Shown here piece after piece: positions 25,989 through 36,737 of a stretch of 64,000 nucleotides of DNA. The notes beneath the pieces were generated by a model. That model was not told the origin of the DNA, did not search any database, and was given only the letters and a program-made list of their open reading frames with translations. Position numbers and translations under genes: made by a program. Position 1 is the stretch's first letter. The number at the start of each line of letters is the position of its first letter. This DNA is from Monocercomonoides exilis (lineage: Eukaryota > Preaxostyla > Oxymonadida > Polymastigidae), in assembly GCA_001643675.2 (NCBI GenBank), contig LSRY02000026.1, positions 1 to 64,000 on the forward strand. Direction: 5' to 3'.

Positions 25989-26306
25989 TTATATGAGTAT
26001 TAGAAAAATAATATCGCATACAGTGAATTTTGTATCGACCGCGCTGAAGGTGAGAGTCTTTGTGGGAGTGAAAGTGGAGATGAGAAGAGAGAGAGAAGCA
26101 TCGCTGAAGGGAGCAATGCATCCGAGAGCATACTCCACTATGGCACATGGGCTTTGCTGTGTTTTGCCACAGGCATCTGCATCAATTCCACCATTTGCAA
26201 CGATTTTGTTCCCGTTGTTTGTTGCATCCTTTTCAACATTATCTCCATTTGACGAATCCGTTGAACTGCTCAGCAACAACAGGAACTTAATGATGAAGTT
26301 TCAGCA
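25989..26306 (-). pseudogene. N-terminal fragment of a beta-helix-type surface protein
   Basis: The minus-strand frame reads a hydrophobic start (IIKFLLLLS, in a frame lacking ATG where one would be expected near 26300), a linker, then the phrase ANGGIDADACGKTQQSPC followed by AIVEYAL. This resembles the opening Asp/Gly then CG...PC signature of secreted beta-helix repeat proteins, and the fragment at 56997-57713 carries a related phrase. It ends after about 95 codons, with no further coding on that strand. It looks like a 5' remnant; the missing start codon suggests it is dead. Confidence 0.5.
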
Positions 26307-26470
26307 AAATTAATATTAAACGCATCGCAACTTCTTTTGAAAATTCACAAATTTTATGTATATAAAGCCATCCATAATGTTCAACAAATAATATTTTCTT
26401 CAAAAATTTTTGTATTGCAAGTTTTGAAACTTGTGATTATATTTTTAAATTTTAGGTTCATTTTTATTTT

Positions 26471-26668
26471 CCTTGATCAAAAAATTCTTTTTAATGAAAA
26501 AAGGTATGTATTTTGCATATTTACATAAAACAAATATATATGACAGAAATAAAAGCTAAATACTTGCTTTAAGTCAATTTAACTCTTTGATCAATAAATA
26601 CCACAATATATATTATTTTTTCGATTTTTGATCTTTTTTTATGATATCAAAAAAAATCACCCATATTA
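26471..26668. repeat. Dispersed AT-rich repeat, copy A
   Basis: It matches 51478-51685 in the same orientation, sharing AAGGTATGTATTTT, AAACAAATATATATGACAG and the end TGAT.TCAAAAAAAATCACCC. The last part also recurs inverted near 45672-45706. Divergence of roughly a quarter suggests an old transposable element or MITE family without coding capacity. Confidence 0.7.
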
Positions 26669-26988
26669 TAGAAATTTTGATTTTTTTCATTGATAAGAAA
26701 AGTATTCAAAAAATGGAAAATTCACCCATAGCATGTTTAATAATATTATATTAAATCATTCTATCACAAAAAATCCGAAAAAAAAAACGAGTTTCTGAAT
26801 GTTTCTTAAAGTTGTGATTAATCAAGATTAATTATGAAAATAACACATTATCATTTTTTCCAACAAATATAAACTTTCATGAAATTTTTTTGAAGTCAAA
26901 AAATGAACTTTTTTTTTTAAATTTCTTCAAATGTTGTATTCATCGTACTACAAATGCAGAATAAGTTTGGAACAAAACATGGTTTTTT

Positions 26989-27038
<50 letters not shown>

Positions 27039-27304
27039 ATCCATTTTTATTTGGGGAAAAATTCTTTCATTTATGAAAATAACAACAATTTGTTCCAAAC
27101 TTTTTCTCATGTCGAATAATTGTAATTCTGACATTCCCATGTCAAAAAAATACAGAAAAATTCCAAAATTGCGATAAATATTTGTTAGAGAAAAATGGAA
27201 CAAAATTTAGAAAGCAAAAAGTTTCGTTCCATTTTTTTGTTGAATTTTTCAAAGTTATATAAACATTGATCCAAATTGTATTTTGTTGAAAAGTGCTTTT
27301 AAGA
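26669..27304. other. AT-rich upstream region with 47-bp poly(A) run
   Basis: 5' flank of the surface-protein gene. A pure A run spans 26990-27036. It could be an inserted poly(A) tail remnant, but no coding sequence precedes it. No promoter motif could be assigned. Confidence 0.6.
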
Positions 27305-29803
27305 ATGTTTTTGGGATTAATTCTTTACCAAATTTTGGCATCAACTTATGCACAAGAAGAACCATCTGAATCAATTACAACAGTGTTTGTAAAGCAAAGC
27401 GGGAAAGATGAAAACAGCGGATTGGAGATTGGGAAGGAAAAGCCATCATTGAACGATGCATATAATCTGCTGAGCAATGGCAGCGAATGCAACATGAAAA
27501 TAGTCAACGATGTGAAACCATTAATTGCAGAAGCCGTTGAATTTAACCTCAAACGAAAAATTACGATTGAAGGAGTGAATAGCGATGGAAAGGGAAATAC
27601 CGAAGTGGCAATAGATTGTTACGTTCATCCAGGAAGTTATCTATTCAAGTGTGAAGGCACTGTGGAATTCAAATACTTGGCGTTTCACTTCCCAACAACG
27701 TTGAGAAATGAAAGTCAAGAGAATCGATCATATGATTTGATATCTGGATCAGGTGCAAAGCTATCAATAAGCAACTGCAGATTTATTCGACCTGAAAGTG
27801 AAGGATGTCACACTGATATTTATCTTGTGTACTCATCTGGAGGATCATTGACATTGGAATCAGTTGAGTGCGCGGATGATACAAATGCATTAACATCGAA
27901 GAACGCACTGTTTCGAACCATGGGCACACAAGCAGTGATATTGTCTAACTTGACTTTGAAAAATATTGATACAAGTGATTCTTCTGTTGTTGTGGTTGCA
28001 AGTGATTCTTTTGAGAAATCTAAACTTATATTGAATGGGAGCTCATTTTCGGAGTTAAAATGTGATCATTCAGTTTTATTTGTTGGAGTAAATCAAGCCA
28101 GAAGCACGTTTTCAGTTGGAGATGGAGGCGTTACAACTTTTTCATCTTGCAGTTGCAGTAATAATAAAGGTTCTGGAGGAATATATCTTCAAATAACAGC
28201 TATTGAATCAGCAAATCAGATTAAATGGCCCGAAGACGGAACGAATCTGATATTTGACAGATGTACAGCAGGAGAAGGCGAATCAAAAAGGAACATTGGG
28301 TTGCATTTAGAGATGGCTAATGACTCATTATTCGAGGACATAGCAGATACAATGAAGAAAAGTTTTGCTACCAGTTACAATAGAAGAGATAATTTATGGA
28401 ATATTGTTGGAACCGACAATAATATGATAAATGAATGTGATTTTGTTTTCAAGTTTTTTGATCCACTTCCTCCAAGGCCAGAAAACATGACAAAGGCCTT
28501 CGTAAAGAATGGAGGAAAAGGAAATGGAATCAGTGTTGAATTAGCAGCCTACAGTTTAAAGGATGCATACAACTTTTTAGAAAAGAGTGCGAAATGCATC
28601 ATCGAAACCGTCAAAACAGAAGATCCTCTTCCAGCTGAAGCGATAACATTTAACGTTGACAACGGAATAATTATTGAAGGAGTTAACGGTGACGGAAATG
28701 GAAATGTTGAAGTGGCCATCGATTGTGATGTTAGAGGATCGTATGATTTATTCACATGTGAAAAAGAGGTGGAATTCAAGTATTTGGCATTCAATTTTCC
28801 TATTTCTGAGAAAAAATGGGATTCTTTAATTTTTGGAAATGAATTGTCAACGTTGCTTTCCATCAGCAATTGCCGATTTGTCAGAGTTAGTTCACAATTA
28901 TCATCCATTGAAATCACTGCAAATGCTGGTAAAGATAATTCTATGGCAGGCAGTCTTGTGAGCGTTTCTAGAGGGAAAGTTGAGATGAACACAGTTTCAT
29001 GCACAGATGAAAAAAGCACCGTTTCGTTTTCTTCATCGCCTTTTTCTTTAAGCAGTGTGAGTTCAGCTTCGTTGAATGGAGTGGAGGTGAGCAATATGAA
29101 AGTTCAAAATGGAGCAGCGATTGTCATTAAAGATGGAGAAAGCACTTCTTCAACCGTGAGCATTGAAGGATTGAGCATGAAGGAAGTGAATTCAGAGAAA
29201 GGAGAAGCAGCTGGCTTGGAGATTTCTTTGGTTTCGGAAGAGTCGACAGTGGCGATTGGAAGGACAAGCAAATGCACATTCAAGTCATGTCATGTGCCAA
29301 AGGGGAAATCGGGTGCAATATTTATTTTCACGCTCAATGCAACGAAGAATCTTCAGCTTCCTTCTGCAAACAATCTTGAGATTGATGGTTCAAACACAGC
29401 TGGCTCACAATCATCTTCTCTATTCATCATTGCCCCAGATTTTGATGAGTTCTGCAAACAAGAAGATGCATTTGAGTTTGCAAATGATTATGACATTTCA
29501 ACAGCTGGGTGGATTGTGGGAGCAGAAGACACGGAATCAGAGCCGGTGGATGTATATGAGAAGTATCTGAAGAAGCCAGATCCTGCTCCAGAAGGTCCAG
29601 CATCAGAAGATCCTGCTCCAGAGGGAAAGAAGAAACCAAATGCTGGAACTGTTGTTGCAATTGTCGTGCCGATAGTTGTTGTTGTTGTTGCAGTTGTTGT
29701 GGTTGTGGTTATTTTTGTGATTGTTAAGAAAAGGAAAGAAAAAAGCAACAAAGATGAAGACAATGAGGGAAGCAAAGAACAAGAAATGAGCACCCAGGAG
29801 TAG
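27305..29803 (+). CDS. Secreted/type I membrane protein with duplicated beta-helix-like modules
   Basis: An 832-aa protein. The ATG at 27305 is chosen because an upstream GTG at 27293 is unlikely in a eukaryote and the ATG begins a signal peptide (MFLGLILYQILASTYA, cleavage after Ala16). The ectodomain holds two homologous modules, about residues 26-390 and 395-750. Each opens with FVK..GK, passes a stretch around (I/T)IEGVN.DG.GN.EVAIDC, then V(E)FKYLAF.FP and SISNCRF, and continues as irregular beta-strand repeats like those of parallel beta-helix proteins. A Pro/Glu-rich stalk follows (about 750-778), then one membrane span (about 781-808, almost all Val/Ile), then a basic and acidic cytoplasmic tail. 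No enzyme motif was seen. A cell-surface adhesion or coat role is inference. The stop is TAG, with TGA two codons later. Confidence 0.85.
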   Translation: MFLGLILYQILASTYAQEEPSESITTVFVKQSGKDENSGLEIGKEKPSLNDAYNLLSNGSECNMKIVNDVKPLIAEAVEFNLKRKITIEGVNSDGKGNTEVAIDCYVHPGSYLFKCEGTVEFKYLAFHFPTTLRNESQENRSYDLISGSGAKLSISNCRFIRPESEGCHTDIYLVYSSGGSLTLESVECADDTNALTSKNALFRTMGTQAVILSNLTLKNIDTSDSSVVVVASDSFEKSKLILNGSSFSELKCDHSVLFVGVNQARSTFSVGDGGVTTFSSCSCSNNKGSGGIYLQITAIESANQIKWPEDGTNLIFDRCTAGEGESKRNIGLHLEMANDSLFEDIADTMKKSFATSYNRRDNLWNIVGTDNNMINECDFVFKFFDPLPPRPENMTKAFVKNGGKGNGISVELAAYSLKDAYNFLEKSAKCIIETVKTEDPLPAEAITFNVDNGIIIEGVNGDGNGNVEVAIDCDVRGSYDLFTCEKEVEFKYLAFNFPISEKKWDSLIFGNELSTLLSISNCRFVRVSSQLSSIEITANAGKDNSMAGSLVSVSRGKVEMNTVSCTDEKSTVSFSSSPFSLSSVSSASLNGVEVSNMKVQNGAAIVIKDGESTSSTVSIEGLSMKEVNSEKGEAAGLEISLVSEESTVAIGRTSKCTFKSCHVPKGKSGAIFIFTLNATKNLQLPSANNLEIDGSNTAGSQSSSLFIIAPDFDEFCKQEDAFEFANDYDISTAGWIVGAEDTESEPVDVYEKYLKKPDPAPEGPASEDPAPEGKKKPNAGTVVAIVVPIVVVVVAVVVVVVIFVIVKKRKEKSNKDEDNEGSKEQEMSTQE

Positions 29804-30499
29804 AATTGAGATTTCCAATTCTTTCAGAGCAATTTAACTTTATTTTTATTTCATAAAGCATATATTTGTGAATATCGTAGTATTTTTCGAGTGTTTTCTC
29901 CCTCATTAATCGCATTGAAAATGTGATTAATAGTTGAAATGTGATTCATAGATTAGTTTCATTTCACGCACACCAATTGTTATTCATCATCAACAATTTT
30001 TCGTTCAAGTTAGTTAATTGTTTTTTTATCCACATATCATTTTGACTTTTCTGGTTTGTTTCAATAATTTCTTCCAATGACACTGCAAAAACAATTCAAA
30101 ACAATAAATTTTTTCCAAAAGGATTAAAAATATCGCGCGTTTTCATGAATAAAAAAATAGAAAGAAAGAAAAGAAACATAATCAATCTGAATATAAAAAT
30201 ACTTACATTGAAATACAATTTAACAACTCGTTTCTCATTTGAAGATCAGTTAATGTTTCATTTCTTCAGCTGTTTTTGTTTTGTCATTTGTTTTTCGCTT
30301 TTCTTTTTGCTTATTTTTTCTATGCATTTCCAAAATAAATTGCATTCCATCTTTCTCTCTATCGCTCAAAAATGAAAATCTTTCGATGTTGATCAATCTT
30401 TCAGAACCGAATGAAGATGTTGCATTTGAGTCGCCGGTGGAGCGTCTGTCTGATGCGAATGAATGATCTAAAAATGCTTCGAATGAACTGAACTATTCA
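29804..30499. other. AT-rich intergenic region
   Basis: 3' flank of the surface-protein gene. Only short AT-driven frames were seen, and no structured RNA or repeat was recognised. Confidence 0.55.
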
Positions 30500-31480
30500 T
30501 CAATCGTCTCTTTGCACAGCATCTTTGTCTTCTTCACTTTATTTCATCTAATTCCGCGTCTTCAGCTTCTTCAACAAGAGCAGCACGCCGATCAACTTCG
30601 CCATTCCAGAGGCGGAGAAGCGAAGAGAAGAAATCTTCAGAGAATGATAAGACATCATCAGCACCTGCGATTGACCCTTCGGATGCTTCGGCAGTGGCAG
30701 CGCCATACATGTTGGCAGGAGCGATGGATGACATCAAGAGGTGGCTGAAGTGTATGAAAATCACAGATAGTCGTTACTGAGGGAGCAACATACGCTTCAA
30801 GGGATATGTTGTGGCTCGGCGGGCGGTGCTGTAAGGGGGTGTTGTGTGTGCATACGATGTGGCGCTTTCAGCGATGCTTTCGGTTCCGCTGGCTGCGCCG
30901 CTTCCGTCGCTTGCAGCGTCGGTAGGCACGAAGTTGAGGAGAAAGCGGATCTATGCAGATGCGGATGTGAATGAATTCCCGTCGATCTTCGATCTATTTG
31001 TCCTGTCGCAGCTGCCGTCTGTGATAGCGCGGCTGGAATCCCTTTAGCAGAAGTCCAGGCGCATGGTGGCGAAGCTGGATGAAAAAGTGATGGAGCGAGT
31101 GACAGCAGCATGCTAAGAAGGGAAATTACTTCTAAGGAGGCTAGCGGAGGCGGGGCTGGAGGAGATAGAAGAGGAAAAGGAAGAGGAGAATAAACATGAG
31201 AAGAAGCAGAAGAAATCGAAGAAAGAGTGGACAAAATGGAAGCAGGGTGTCAAAAAGGATAAGCTTCGTCTAAAACCCAACGAGAAGGAGAAGGAGGAGA
31301 TTTTGTGTGCTAAAAAAAAAAGAAAAATTAGCAGAAAAAGAGGAAGAGGAAGAGGAAGAGGAAGAGGAAGAGGAAGAGGAAGAGAAAGAGAAAGAGAAAG
31401 AGGAGAAAAAGGAGGAGGAGGAGGAGGAGGAGGAGGAAGAGGAAGAAATCTGAAGAAAAAGATGATGTGATGGCGTTGAG
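30500..31480 (+). pseudogene. Degraded copy of the gene remnant at 52.5-53.1 kb
   Basis: The plus strand carries the same ordered phrases as 52520-53080, including RRSTSP..RR, AGAMDDI.RWLK (ERRLR in the other copy), GYVV..RAVL, VCAYDV, and DADVNEFPSI.DLF. They are interrupted by TGA at 30778, a TAA at 30831 and frameshifts. After about 31080 it degrades into Glu/Lys coding (GAA/GAG/AAG repeats to 31450). It is a broken paralogue of an unrecognised protein. Confidence 0.65.
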
Positions 31481-31740
31481 GAATAGGAAAAGAAATGCAT
31501 TTTTCAGAGTGATTTGATGTTGTTTGGTTGATTGAAATATGAAAATACGTTTTGCTTGTTTTTCCCTCAATCTTTTTCAATTCAATTTTCCTTTCTTTCT
31601 TCTTTTCACTCTTCTCCATTCATCATTTTGTCATCTTTCATTCTTTTTTTTAAAGGATAAACTTTTCTCCATCTCTCTTTTCTCTGTCAAAATTCTATTC
31701 CTCTTTGCACAAATCATCTGATGAAATATTATTTATTTCT

Positions 31741-31860
31741 CCTTTTCTTTTGCTCCTTTTCTTTTGCTCCTTTCCTTTTGCTCCTTTCCTTTTGCTACTT
31801 TTCTTTTGCTCCTTTTCTTTTGCTCCTTTTCTTTTGCTCCTTTTCTTTTGCTCCTTTTCC
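31741..31860. repeat. 15-bp minisatellite, about 8 copies
   Basis: The unit TTTTCTTTTGCTCCT is repeated in tandem with single-base variants. Read on the minus strand it would give Lys/Glu/Gln-rich peptide repeats, but no gene surrounds it. Confidence 0.85.
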
Positions 31861-32129
31861 TTCCCCTTTGCTTCTTTTGCTGAAATCCTCAAAACCCCAC
31901 GTGTTTTCATTTTTGAGCCACATCCAGAGAATAAGAAATGCTGCAGAAATATTTCCCTTCATTTAATCGTCCCTTTTTTCATTTAAACTTTCTTCTCCTT
32001 TTTCTTCTCATTCACTCAATTCATTTTTCTCTGTGTAAATTCCCCCCTTTCGGCTCATCTTTTTGGAAGTTTGCAGGAATAGTCAATCCAAACATTTTTT
32101 CCCTCTTCTTTTCTCAAATCCAACATCTG

Positions 32130-33210
32130 ATTATTTTGTTTCTTCTCTTTTGCACTTTTCGATCTTCGCTTCATGAAAAGTGGAGTAATCTTCTAAAGAA
32201 ACAGTTCTTTCTTCTTCTTCCTCTTCCTCTTCATCCACAATCATTTTCTTCCTGATTTTCCAGTCCATTGCTGCATCTTCTCTCCTTTTTCTCTTCTCCT
32301 TTTGGAAATCCTCCAATTGTTGGCTCCAATTCAAAGTTTTTAGAATCCTTTTCACATTTTATCAATCCAATTCTGCTAATTGCATCAAAATTGTGAGTCT
32401 TGCCATAAAATCTTCCAGTTGCATATTTCCATCAAACAGTTTTCTGAAATGGCAAAGAGTTACGACAAATCACAAAAAAAGTTGGATGCTTTTTGAATGC
32501 GAATGCCCTGCCAGTTTATCAGCTCCGACAAAAGAGACGCTTCTGCCAAACGCTCTCAACAAAGAAGCCAAATAAACTGCTTTTCTCTCTCTTGCAAACT
32601 CATGTTAAGCATTGATAGGCTATGCATCATACAAGACAGATGGCTGTAGTCACGAATATCATCATCGAATGCAATCCAAACAAGAATAATCTCAAAACTT
32701 CTGGTTCTTTTGAAAAAGGATAAAAAGGTTTCTCTCCATGGCATTCCTGTTCATGATCAATCTGTATTCATTCAAATATCACCTTTAAAGAAAAATGAAT
32801 GAAATAAAAAAAAAAAAAAATCAAACCATCTTTATCGCCTTGAAATATTTTCCTATCTCCGACGGATTGGTGATTATCAGCCCAGCTGGCTTTCTTGCTC
32901 TCCAAAATAGCCCTTGCCACATAAAAAAAAAACAGACAATCGACAATAAATGACTGGCATAGAACGTCATCGAATGAAGAGAATCCATTGTGAAGTTGGC
33001 TGTGATATCAGGTGAAAAAACACATTCTCCAGGTTATCAAGAAATGAACTCTTTTTCAAAGACTTATTTAACGACAAGTCTTTAATGATAGCTTTCCAAC
33101 GGGTTTCGCGTAAATGGCAATGCGTTTGTTGTTGAGGCCTGCTGAGTGCTTCATTCTGCTCGTTTCCTCCATTGTTCAATCCCCAATTCTCTTTCCTTTT
33201 CCACAAAGAA
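32130..33210 (-). pseudogene. Decayed minus-strand gene, unrecognised
   Basis: Minus-strand phrases that read as protein lie in order but in different frames. A Lys-rich helical piece near 33110-32970 is followed by FEIILVWIAFDDDIRDYSHL (32705-32580), SLLRAFGRSVSFVGADKLAG (32575-32510), KLFDGNMQLEDFMARLTIL (32440-32360), TGA TAA in frame at about 32362-32357, and a basic/acidic piece down to 32131. The multiple breaks argue for a pseudogene. A TTTCAG acceptor just before KLFDG suggests the parent had introns. Confidence 0.45.
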
Positions 33211-33702
33211 AATTTCCTCCAAAAACCATATAAAGCAAGTCATGCTCAAATGATATGCCAAGTACACAGCATTTCCCTGAAATGACAAAGCGGTTCAATT
33301 CAATCTTTCTGATATTCCGCCCGCTTTTTCTGCATCTTGCTTGAGTTATTTTTCATCAAAATATCGCAACCAGCGTTATGCTATATGGTTTGTAATATAC
33401 AGCTAAGTTCAAATTTCATGCAATTTTCCCCCACCAACTTCCTTTTCGCAAGCAATCGATGCAAACAGCCACCTGCTCCTCCATCTGCATGCAAAATTAT
33501 TGTTCTACTGTAGTGTAATAACTCGCATGTGTGCATCTATGGATGTGCAATCAAGCATCTCAAATATACTCTGGATGCAGCAAATCACCAATAAATAATC
33601 TTCATTTATTAAATTATAGGTTGAACACCCTTATTCATTTTTCGATTTGAAGATAGATTTTTTTTTCTTTTTGATTTTCATGTTTTAATGCAAAAAACAT
33701 TA
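33211..33702. other. Intergenic region upstream of the 432-aa gene
   Basis: AT-rich, with nothing recognised. It is the start of the conserved-gene block on the + strand. Confidence 0.5.
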
Positions 33703-35262
33703 ATGGCAAAAGAGGTTTGGAATCCTGTGTTATTAGGTATTTGATTTGGTGCTTTTAATTCTTTTGATTCAACTGCACCACAAATATTTCGAAAACGAAT
33801 TTATTAACTGTTTTGAAATCATTTTGCGATTTCACAGTCACCTTCAAAAAAGCAAATATTTCTGGGTTTGCAACGTTTAATAAGAAATAGTTGGTTTTTA
33901 AAAAATGAATGAATATTTTTTCTCTTTTGATTTTATCACTTTTCTTAGAGAAACTTTCACAGTTGGAAGATTGTGATGAAGATGAACAGAAACAGAAAAT
34001 TGGAGAAATGAATGAAATTGTTGATAGAATGAATAATAATGAACTTGAATCAATTTTCAACGAAGAGACATTCAACAAAACAGAAAAAATGATTGAAAAA
34101 AAGAAAATATCTTTAGAAAATATGTGTTTGTTGCTGAAGTACATCGGAATTTACAAAGAGACGAACCGCACTTATTTTCAACGATGTAGAGAATATTCAT
34201 TGGGAAAAAGAATTCAAAAGATGATTATTGAAGAAAATAAGAGGAAAAGCGAAGAAAAGAAAGAAAAGCTTCTCACTGATCTTTGCGAATTCTATATTTC
34301 TCTGAGCTGCAGCTTCTCACCTAAATTGCTCTCAATTTGTGTTTCCACTCTTCTGAAAGTTGCTCTGAATAAAGAGGAAAACGAAAAAGCACGAAAAGAA
34401 GTTGAAATAGCTTTGCTGGCTTTGAGCAACATTAAACCAATAGACGTGTGTTTATTAATTTGTTTGTTTGTTTGTTTATATTTTTTTTATCTTAAATTAG
34501 AAAGTTCCAAAAGAATTGTATTTGAATGAAATCAAAGAGATTATTCAATATCAACAGGAACATCAGGATCTAACTCGACTTGCCAATCAGTGTGCTTGGC
34601 AGTTTTTGATGAACAGATTTTATTGGGACAAAAGCATGGAAGAAGTGATTGTAAATGAGCAGCATTTTGCAAGAGAGGCTGCAACAGAACTAGAAGAGTT
34701 GGCAAGAAGTGTAGATTGGAAGAAGAAAGAAGAGGAAATGAGCAAAGAAGAAGCAAGGGAAATGCTGGTAATCAGTAGATGGATCCAAGCACTCTCTTTT
34801 TTCTTTGAGAACTGTCTTGTGTGGAATGAAGAATATGTTGAGCTTTTCAGCAGCATTGTTCAGGTGTCTCGAGCAGTAAGAGAAAATCAAAGAAAAATTT
34901 GCGATTTGTGTATTTGTTTATTGAGAAATGCAGCAGAAAGAAGAGTTGTGAAAGATGAAGCGCTTCTTTGTGAAGGAGCTGTTGATACTGTTTTGGAGGG
35001 GATACAGCGTCCAACGTTGAATGATATGGCAACATATGAAAGCTTGGAATTTTTTAATGCAATTTTAAGGCGATTGAAAGAAGTGGATGATAAGATGGAA
35101 GAAACAAAAAGAAAAGCTTTAAAAAAGGAGATTTTTGAACAGATGGAAGAAGAAGGATACGAAGATACCATTGCAAGTTTTCATGGGATAATGGTTTTTC
35201 TACAGGAATACTTTGATGATGATTTATCGTTGAATATTTCAGATTATTTTGTGAATGTTTGA
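33703..35262 (+). CDS. Predicted 432-aa helical (ARM/HEAT-like) protein, four exons, unrecognised
   Basis: The last two exons are secure (33949-34445 and 34501-35262), joined by a 55-bp intron 34446-34500 (GTGTGT...AATTAG, phase 0). Two short upstream exons are inferred. Exon 1 is 33703-33714 (ATG plus three codons), followed by intron 33715-33837 (GTTTGG...TCACAG). Exon 2 is 33838-33865, followed by intron 33866-33948 (GTTTGC...TTCTTAG). With these, total coding length is 1299 nt, an exact multiple of three, and the 5' sites match the GTTTG pattern of uS11. The protein is nearly all amphipathic helix, Glu/Lys-rich at the start, with repeated Leu/Ala helices such as CAWQFLMNRFYW and ICDLCICLLRNAA, like armadillo-type folds. 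I cannot name a family. TGA stop; uS11 starts 420 bp downstream on the same strand. Confidence 0.65.
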
Positions 35263-35682
35263 GAAATGAGTGGAATGGGACTTTGAAACTCAAAATTTTT
35301 ATTTTTCTTTTTTCATCGTTTCGCAAAATAGAAAACAAACAGTCGTTTGAATCTTTATTCAAAGATTTTTTTTTCCCTATAACTTCTAAAAATACAACAA
35401 AGCAATTGAATACAATTAAATAAAAATGATAAAAATAGTGTAAATTCTTTTATTCCAATGTTAATCTTTTTGTATTTAAACAATTTTTTCAATTTTTCAA
35501 ATGAAAACTAACTTAAATATGTTTTCAAATTTTGGCGTATTGATTTCATGCATATATTATTATTTGGTAATTCTTGATATCAATCATTTGAAATCATTCA
35601 TTTTTTAGTTTCATCCTTTTCCAAAAACGACTTATTGTGGGACAATAAAAGACAATTTTTGGAATTTTCAGATCAATAAAAA
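35263..35682. other. Intergenic spacer between the 432-aa gene and uS11
   Basis: About 420 bp of AT-rich DNA that must contain the 3' end signals of one gene and the promoter of the next. No motif could be assigned. Confidence 0.5.
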
Positions 35683-36443
<761 letters not shown>

Positions 36444-36737
36444 AATTTTGTCGCACGATCAAAAGGCTTCTCTTATTCTTTCAATTCACTGGCAAGTTCT
36501 TGCTTTTGCATAAAAATATAAAGCTTGAATGATTTGCATTTTTTAACTTATAAAAATTTGTGAAAGAAAAGTGAAATTTATTATCAATTAATTAATCAAT
36601 TTAAAGATTTGCAATTATTAATATATGATATAAAAATATCTGATTTGTTCCTGTTGTTTGCTATTTGAGAATTGGTTCATCCACAATAAAAAAGCCCATA
36701 ACATTATAATTCTGAAATATTGAGGTTTTTTTAACCT
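36444..36737. other. Intergenic spacer between uS11 and BTAF1/Mot1
   Basis: 294 bp, AT-rich. It must hold the 3' end of uS11 and the promoter of the next gene; no element could be assigned. Confidence 0.5.

Noticed and set aside
26990-27036. Poly(A) tail of a retroposed gene
   Set aside because: No coding or LINE-like sequence precedes the A run and no flanking target duplication was seen.
31741-31860. CRISPR-like array
   Set aside because: The units are contiguous 15-bp repeats without spacers, in a eukaryotic chromosome.
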